Source: CAYNFT01 sp964396535
GTDB taxonomy: Bacteria > Chloroflexota > Dehalococcoidia > Dehalococcoidales > UBA2162
DNA: 15,354 bases
Assembly (NCBI GenBank): GCA_964396535.1
Contig: CAYNFT010000050.1
Span: 1 to 15,354, forward strand
Reading direction: 5' to 3'
Shown here: piece by piece, positions 12,395 through 15,354 of the stretch
Numbering within the stretch: position 1 is the stretch's first letter
Layout of the letters: each line of letters begins with the position of its first letter
Made by a program: the position numbers and the translations under genes
The notes under the pieces: generated by a model
Databases searched by the model: none
What the model was told of the DNA's origin: nothing
The model's input: only the letters and a program-made list of their open reading frames with translations

Positions 12395-12673
12395 ATGGAG
12401 AGCATTATTACAATTAGGACAGCAGACCTTCTAACAGCGACACGGGCAGCAGAATTCCTTGGGGTTTGCCGGATGACTCTATGGCGCTGGGTACGTGACG
12501 GTAAAATAAGACCAATCGAAGTCGACAACCAGCGCTTCTTCCACATTAACGAACTCCAGAAAGTGAAAGAGGAAAGGGAACCGGTACACGATGAACCTGC
12601 AGAGCAAGAATTCTTGGAGTTTGACAATATGTGCGATTGGTGTGCCGGGGCACGCTACCAAAGATACGAGTAA
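12395..12673 (+). CDS. Excisionase/MerR-type HTH regulator, first gene of the AOR operon
   Basis: A protein of 92 residues. Residues 14-55 form an HTH_17 (excisionase/MerR-like winged) domain: TATRAAEFLGVCRMTLWRWV, then RDGKIRPIEVDNQRFFHINEL. A Glu-rich linker follows and the C-terminus has a CDWC pair (about residues 80-83) that might bind a metal or sense redox state. I chose ATG 12395 rather than ATG 12371, because 12371 lies upstream of the expected transcription start and inside the promoter. With that choice the 5' leader is about 8 nt and lacks a ribosome-binding site, so translation would be near-leaderless. The stop is 14 bp before the ferredoxin ATG. The likely role is local control of the AOR genes; an origin as an element excisionase is the alternative. 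Confidence 0.75.
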   Translation: MESIITIRTADLLTATRAAEFLGVCRMTLWRWVRDGKIRPIEVDNQRFFHINELQKVKEEREPVHDEPAEQEFLEFDNMCDWCAGARYQRYE

Positions 12674-12687
12674 GGAGAAACGTAATT

Positions 12688-13239
12688 ATGGAGGAGAAAG
12701 CCATCGTATTTGACCCGGTCCTATGCACGGGCTGTATGCGCTGCATGACCACATGTTCCACTTATAATATTGGAGCTACAAGCCTATCCAAAGCTCGCCT
12801 TCATATTGTGAGACACGAGGGACATGCTCTCACCACAATAGACGAAGAGGACGATCTTATCTTCGAGGTTCTCACCTGTCAGCAGTGTGATAAACCATTT
12901 TGCATGTATTTCTGTCCTACACGAGCCATTGAGAGAAACAAAGACACAGGAGCCATGACCATCAACTATGACAGGTGTATAGGTTGCCGAATGTGTATGG
13001 TGGGCTGTCCTTTTGGTGCTATTCGATACGATTCAGATAGGAAACAGGTTATTAAATGCGAGTTATGCGATGGAGACCCCCAGTGTGTGAAGTTTTGTCC
13101 CACTGGTGCCCTGCAATTCCTCCCCAAAAGTGTCGCCAATATACCAAAAATAGATTACCTTGCCAAGAGAATAGTAGAGCTTAGGCCGAGAGTCGCTGAA
13201 GAAATTCCCGTTGGAGATGAGAAACATGCCAGTTCCTAA
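12688..13239 (+). CDS. Four-cluster [4Fe-4S] ferredoxin, electron-transfer subunit of AOR
   Basis: A 183-residue polyferredoxin with 16 Cys in four groups: 13/16/19/23, 64/67/72/76, 97/100/103/107 and 124/127/133/137. The last three end in CP as in bacterial ferredoxins, so four [4Fe-4S] clusters are expected. The layout is that of the iron-sulfur subunits (AorA/HycB/DmsB-like) that carry electrons between an oxidoreductase and its partner. I chose ATG 12688, with GGAG 10 nt upstream; the longer frame from 12631 lies inside the HTH gene. It overlaps the start of the AOR gene by 14 nt, so the two subunits are made together, and presumably it takes electrons from the tungsten subunit. No FAD-containing third subunit (AorC-like) is present before the window ends. 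The C-terminus after residue 150 is polar and without cysteines. Confidence 0.88.
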   Translation: MEEKAIVFDPVLCTGCMRCMTTCSTYNIGATSLSKARLHIVRHEGHALTTIDEEDDLIFEVLTCQQCDKPFCMYFCPTRAIERNKDTGAMTINYDRCIGCRMCMVGCPFGAIRYDSDRKQVIKCELCDGDPQCVKFCPTGALQFLPKSVANIPKIDYLAKRIVELRPRVAEEIPVGDEKHASS

Positions 13240-15226
13240 GGGATATGCCGGAAATGTAGCAATAATAGATTTGGGAAAGCAGGAAGCAAAAATATTACCT
13301 GTTGAAAGGTTCTGGAAAGATTATGGCATTGACCCCAAGCTTTGGCTGGGGGGTGACGGCTTTATCACCAAGATTCTCTGGGAAGATTTCCCCACTGCAA
13401 TAGACCCGCTTAGTCCTGAGAACGAAATCATTATTGCCACCGGGCCGTGGACAGCTACCGCCGCTCCGTGGGCAGGACGGGCTATGTTCGGTTGCATTGA
13501 CCCAGAGACCGGCGGGTTTACTTCAGGGTCATTCGGTTGGCACTATGCTACTGCTCTTAAGTATGCCGGCTTTGATATCGTAATTGTAAGGGGTAAGGCT
13601 GAAAAGCCAGTTTACGTCTTCATTGACAATCAGGAAATAACATTCAAAGATGCAACTCACCTCTGGGGGAAGGAAACCGGTGAAACGGTGAAAATGGTAA
13701 GGGAGGAATTGAGCGAGCGCTATGAGAGTGAAATTCGGGTTCTGAATATCTCTATTGCCGGGGAACATCTGGTTAAGTATTCTCCAGCTTGTGCCGATGG
13801 CACTTCCTGCCCGGGGCGAACGGGGAGTGGTGCTGTCATGGGCTCAAAGAATCTAAAAGCAATCGCTGTTCGGGGCACTGGAGAAATCTCGCTCTATGAC
13901 CCTCGCGGGCTGCTAGAGTCCTCCTACCACATAAGTAACACCGTCCTTAAAGAAGAACCCCTTATCAAACTGTGGGAGGAGCAAGGGGCTACTACCTCAC
14001 TATTTGCTGCATACAATTTGCCGTTGCACGGCGGAATGCTAGCAGAAAATAGGAAAGCTGCTGACTTTCCCCATCTTAAGAATGTGGGATGTCTTAACTG
14101 CCCTAGCCCCTGCTACCACTGGATTCAAGTTAAAGAAGGGAAATATGCCGGCGTGAGACAACTCGGCGGCCACATGACATTCGTTACTAATTGTCTACGC
14201 AACCTCGATATACAAGACTTTGGTGCTTGGATTTACTACGAAAGACTAATGCAGGAGCTTGGTTTGGACCCTGCCTCCTTTTCACTGGCCTTTTCCTGGG
14301 CGGTTGAATGTTTCGAAAAGGGGATTTTAGACTCAAGTGATACAGATGGCCTCACTCTCAGGCGTGGCGACGAAGAACTGGTATGGGAGGTAGCCCGCAA
14401 AATAGCCTCCCGTGAGGGAAAGCTTGGCAACTTACTAGCCGACGGTGCCGCTGAAGCCAGCCGTAAAGTTGGTAAAGGTTCAGAAGATATCTCCCCCCAT
14501 GTCAAAGGTAAATCATATTTACAGAGAGACCCGAAGGTTCAGGCACTGATGTGGTCACTGGGAATTCTAACTAATCCACGCGGTGGCGACTGGAATCGCT
14601 GCCACAATGTCTGGGAGCTGGCTTTCATGCCAGAGAGAAGAGACACATACCCTCAGTTTACAGGTAAAAGTTGTCTAGAGATGTACCAATATGCAGTGGA
14701 AAAACTGGATATGCCTGAAGAAATGAAGAAAAAGATATTCGGCGACCTACCCAAAGTTGATGCAGACTGGATAAGAACTACCAATGGCAAAGCCCTATTC
14801 ACGGTATTCTCAGAACACAGTATGGCAGTAATTAACTCTTTAGTGACATGTATGTACGCTGGTGGTACTCACATTTTCCTCGTAGGGACAGGGCCAACCG
14901 CGTGGGCAGAAATTCTCAACAAGATTACAGGTTGGGATGTTACATCTGAAGAATTAATGACTGCAGGAGAAAGGATTTTCAATTTACAGAGGTTATTTAA
15001 CTACAGAGTAAAGGGCTGGGATTATAGAAACGACGCCTGGGCTGACAAGCGAGTCTATGAGCCAGCAGAAATGGGTACGTTCAGGGGTAAAGAAATACCG
15101 TGGGATGAAACACTACAAGAATACTATTCGATTCGAGGCTGGTCCAGCGAGGGGATTCCCACCAGAACTAAAATAAGTGAATTAAAATTAGACGATCTAG
15201 TTGAAGGAGTAGAACTCCCAGATTAA
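13226..15226 (+). CDS. Tungsten-type aldehyde:ferredoxin oxidoreductase family catalytic subunit
   Basis: A 666-residue AOR-family enzyme, which oxidises aldehydes to acids (or, run backwards with low-potential electrons, reduces acids) at a tungsten- or molybdenum-bis-pterin site. The cluster ligands are CLNCPSPC at 289-296 plus Cys542 (TCMYAG), the same CxxCxxxC...C spacing as Pyrococcus AOR. Pterin-binding segments are GSGAVMGSKNLKAIAVRG (about 200-217) and the C-terminal AGERIFNLQRLFN (580-592). The N-terminal loop reads GGDG at 42-45 where many AORs have GGRG. It is somewhat longer than classical AORs (about 605-620). I chose ATG 13226 (GGAGATGAG 5-8 nt upstream); a TTG at 13211 and ATG 13217 lie further 5'. 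The true substrate cannot be read from sequence: aliphatic or aromatic aldehydes or acyl groups are all possible. Confidence 0.9.
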   Translation: MPVPKGYAGNVAIIDLGKQEAKILPVERFWKDYGIDPKLWLGGDGFITKILWEDFPTAIDPLSPENEIIIATGPWTATAAPWAGRAMFGCIDPETGGFTSGSFGWHYATALKYAGFDIVIVRGKAEKPVYVFIDNQEITFKDATHLWGKETGETVKMVREELSERYESEIRVLNISIAGEHLVKYSPACADGTSCPGRTGSGAVMGSKNLKAIAVRGTGEISLYDPRGLLESSYHISNTVLKEEPLIKLWEEQGATTSLFAAYNLPLHGGMLAENRKAADFPHLKNVGCLNCPSPCYHWIQVKEGKYAGVRQLGGHMTFVTNCLRNLDIQDFGAWIYYERLMQELGLDPASFSLAFSWAVECFEKGILDSSDTDGLTLRRGDEELVWEVARKIASREGKLGNLLADGAAEASRKVGKGSEDISPHVKGKSYLQRDPKVQALMWSLGILTNPRGGDWNRCHNVWELAFMPERRDTYPQFTGKSCLEMYQYAVEKLDMPEEMKKKIFGDLPKVDADWIRTTNGKALFTVFSEHSMAVINSLVTCMYAGGTHIFLVGTGPTAWAEILNKITGWDVTSEELMTAGERIFNLQRLFNYRVKGWDYRNDAWADKRVYEPAEMGTFRGKEIPWDETLQEYYSIRGWSSEGIPTRTKISELKLDDLVEGVELPD

Positions 15227-15252
15227 GTAAGACTTTTAAAACGAAGAAGTTG

Positions 15253-15258
15253 TATAAT
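15253..15258 (+). promoter_or_regulatory. Perfect TATAAT box between AOR stop and terminator
   Basis: TATAAT stands 27 bp after the AOR stop, but the region 16-18 bp further upstream (AGACTT) is a poor -35 box. If it works, its transcript would start near 15265 and meet the hairpin at 15281 almost at once, making that hairpin an attenuator for the gene beyond the window. Confidence 0.35.
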
Positions 15259-15280
15259 AATTAGTGGAGGTAGGGAAAAT

Positions 15281-15303
15281 ACCGGACGTTAGTCCGGTCT
15301 TTT
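15281..15303 (+). terminator. Intrinsic terminator after the AOR operon
   Basis: ACCGGAC-GTTA-GTCCGGT is a perfect 7-bp, GC-rich stem with a tetraloop (15281-15298), followed by CTTTTC. AAAA before the stem can pair with the TTTT, so the hairpin extends and could also act on the opposite strand. It lies 55 bp beyond the AOR stop. Confidence 0.8.
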
Positions 15304-15304
15304 C

Positions 15305-15316
15305 GAAAGGAGGTGA
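15305..15316 (+). promoter_or_regulatory. Near-perfect Shine-Dalgarno site without a clear start codon
   Basis: GAAAGGAGGTGA matches the complement of the 16S rRNA 3' end over 12 nt. Expected starts 5-10 nt downstream are absent: the nearest ATG (15340) is followed at once by a stop, and a GTG at 15342 is 25 nt away. A short frame from the GTG inside the site ends after 11 codons. The next gene is probably just outside the window or starts at an unusual codon. Confidence 0.4.
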
Positions 15317-15354
15317 AACCACACAAGCAAGAGAAACATATGTGTTAAGGTGCA

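Noticed and set aside
12631..12687. Longer ferredoxin frame from 12631
   Set aside because: It lies within the HTH gene and adds basic residues without any pattern; ATG 12688 has a ribosome-binding site.
1..15354. CRISPR array, rRNA or tRNA genes, transposase or integrase
   Set aside because: I found no regularly spaced direct repeats, no rRNA or tRNA signature and no recombinase motif; the only protein-level repeats are the Asp-boxes and the acidic tail.

Overview
The window looks like a chromosomal segment from an anaerobic bacterium, and the gene mix fits an uncultivated Chloroflexota (Dehalococcoidia-like) lineage. Pointers to this are a tungsten-type aldehyde:ferredoxin oxidoreductase with a four-cluster ferredoxin subunit, KaiC-like ATPases, a twin-arginine-tagged AmmeMemoRadiSam-type radical SAM protein, an Asp-box propeller lipoprotein and a PIG-L deacetylase. 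Promoters of the TTGACA/TATAAT type and good Shine-Dalgarno sites show that it is bacterial. The taxonomic placement is an inference from gene content; no rRNA or tRNA gene is present.

Layout. Positions 1-4875 form a run of minus-strand genes. Read in the direction of transcription they are a small unknown protein, a four-helix membrane protein, an isoprenylcysteine/phospholipid-methyltransferase-like membrane enzyme, a six-helix membrane protein overlapping a class I methyltransferase, a second class I methyltransferase, then (after a 271-bp gap with a striking inverted repeat) a KaiC-like ATPase tightly coupled to a second, truncated-by-the-window KaiC/RecA-like ATPase. Positions 4876-5209 hold no intact gene, only a possible decayed flippase N-terminus. 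At 5210-5839 lies the membrane half of a spermidine-synthase-like protein without its catalytic half.

Positions 5842-9970 (minus) carry two exported-protein genes, each broken once. The upstream one is a Tat-signal radical SAM enzyme split by a -1 frameshift in a G4 run at 9759-9762. The downstream one is a large Asp-box propeller lipoprotein split by a single in-frame amber codon at 8191-8193, inside its N-terminal concanavalin-like domain. Everything on either side of both lesions is open and family-like, so they are recent mutations, assembly or sequencing errors, or recoding.

Positions 10188-12292 hold a PIG-L deacetylase with Ile in place of the usual catalytic Asp, a convergent small holin-like membrane protein with an acidic tail, and a phage-type DUF1353 protein preceded by a strong promoter and a 32-codon leader ORF. 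Positions 12351-15303 are a compact operon: promoter with a palindromic operator over its -10 box, an excisionase-like HTH regulator, a four-[4Fe-4S] ferredoxin, the AOR catalytic subunit and then a perfect hairpin terminator. Past the terminator is an almost perfect Shine-Dalgarno site whose start codon I cannot assign before the window ends.

The observations most worth checking are the paired lesions in the exported radical SAM/propeller operon, the possible three-way-junction RNA in front of the KaiC gene, and the HTH-controlled AOR operon.
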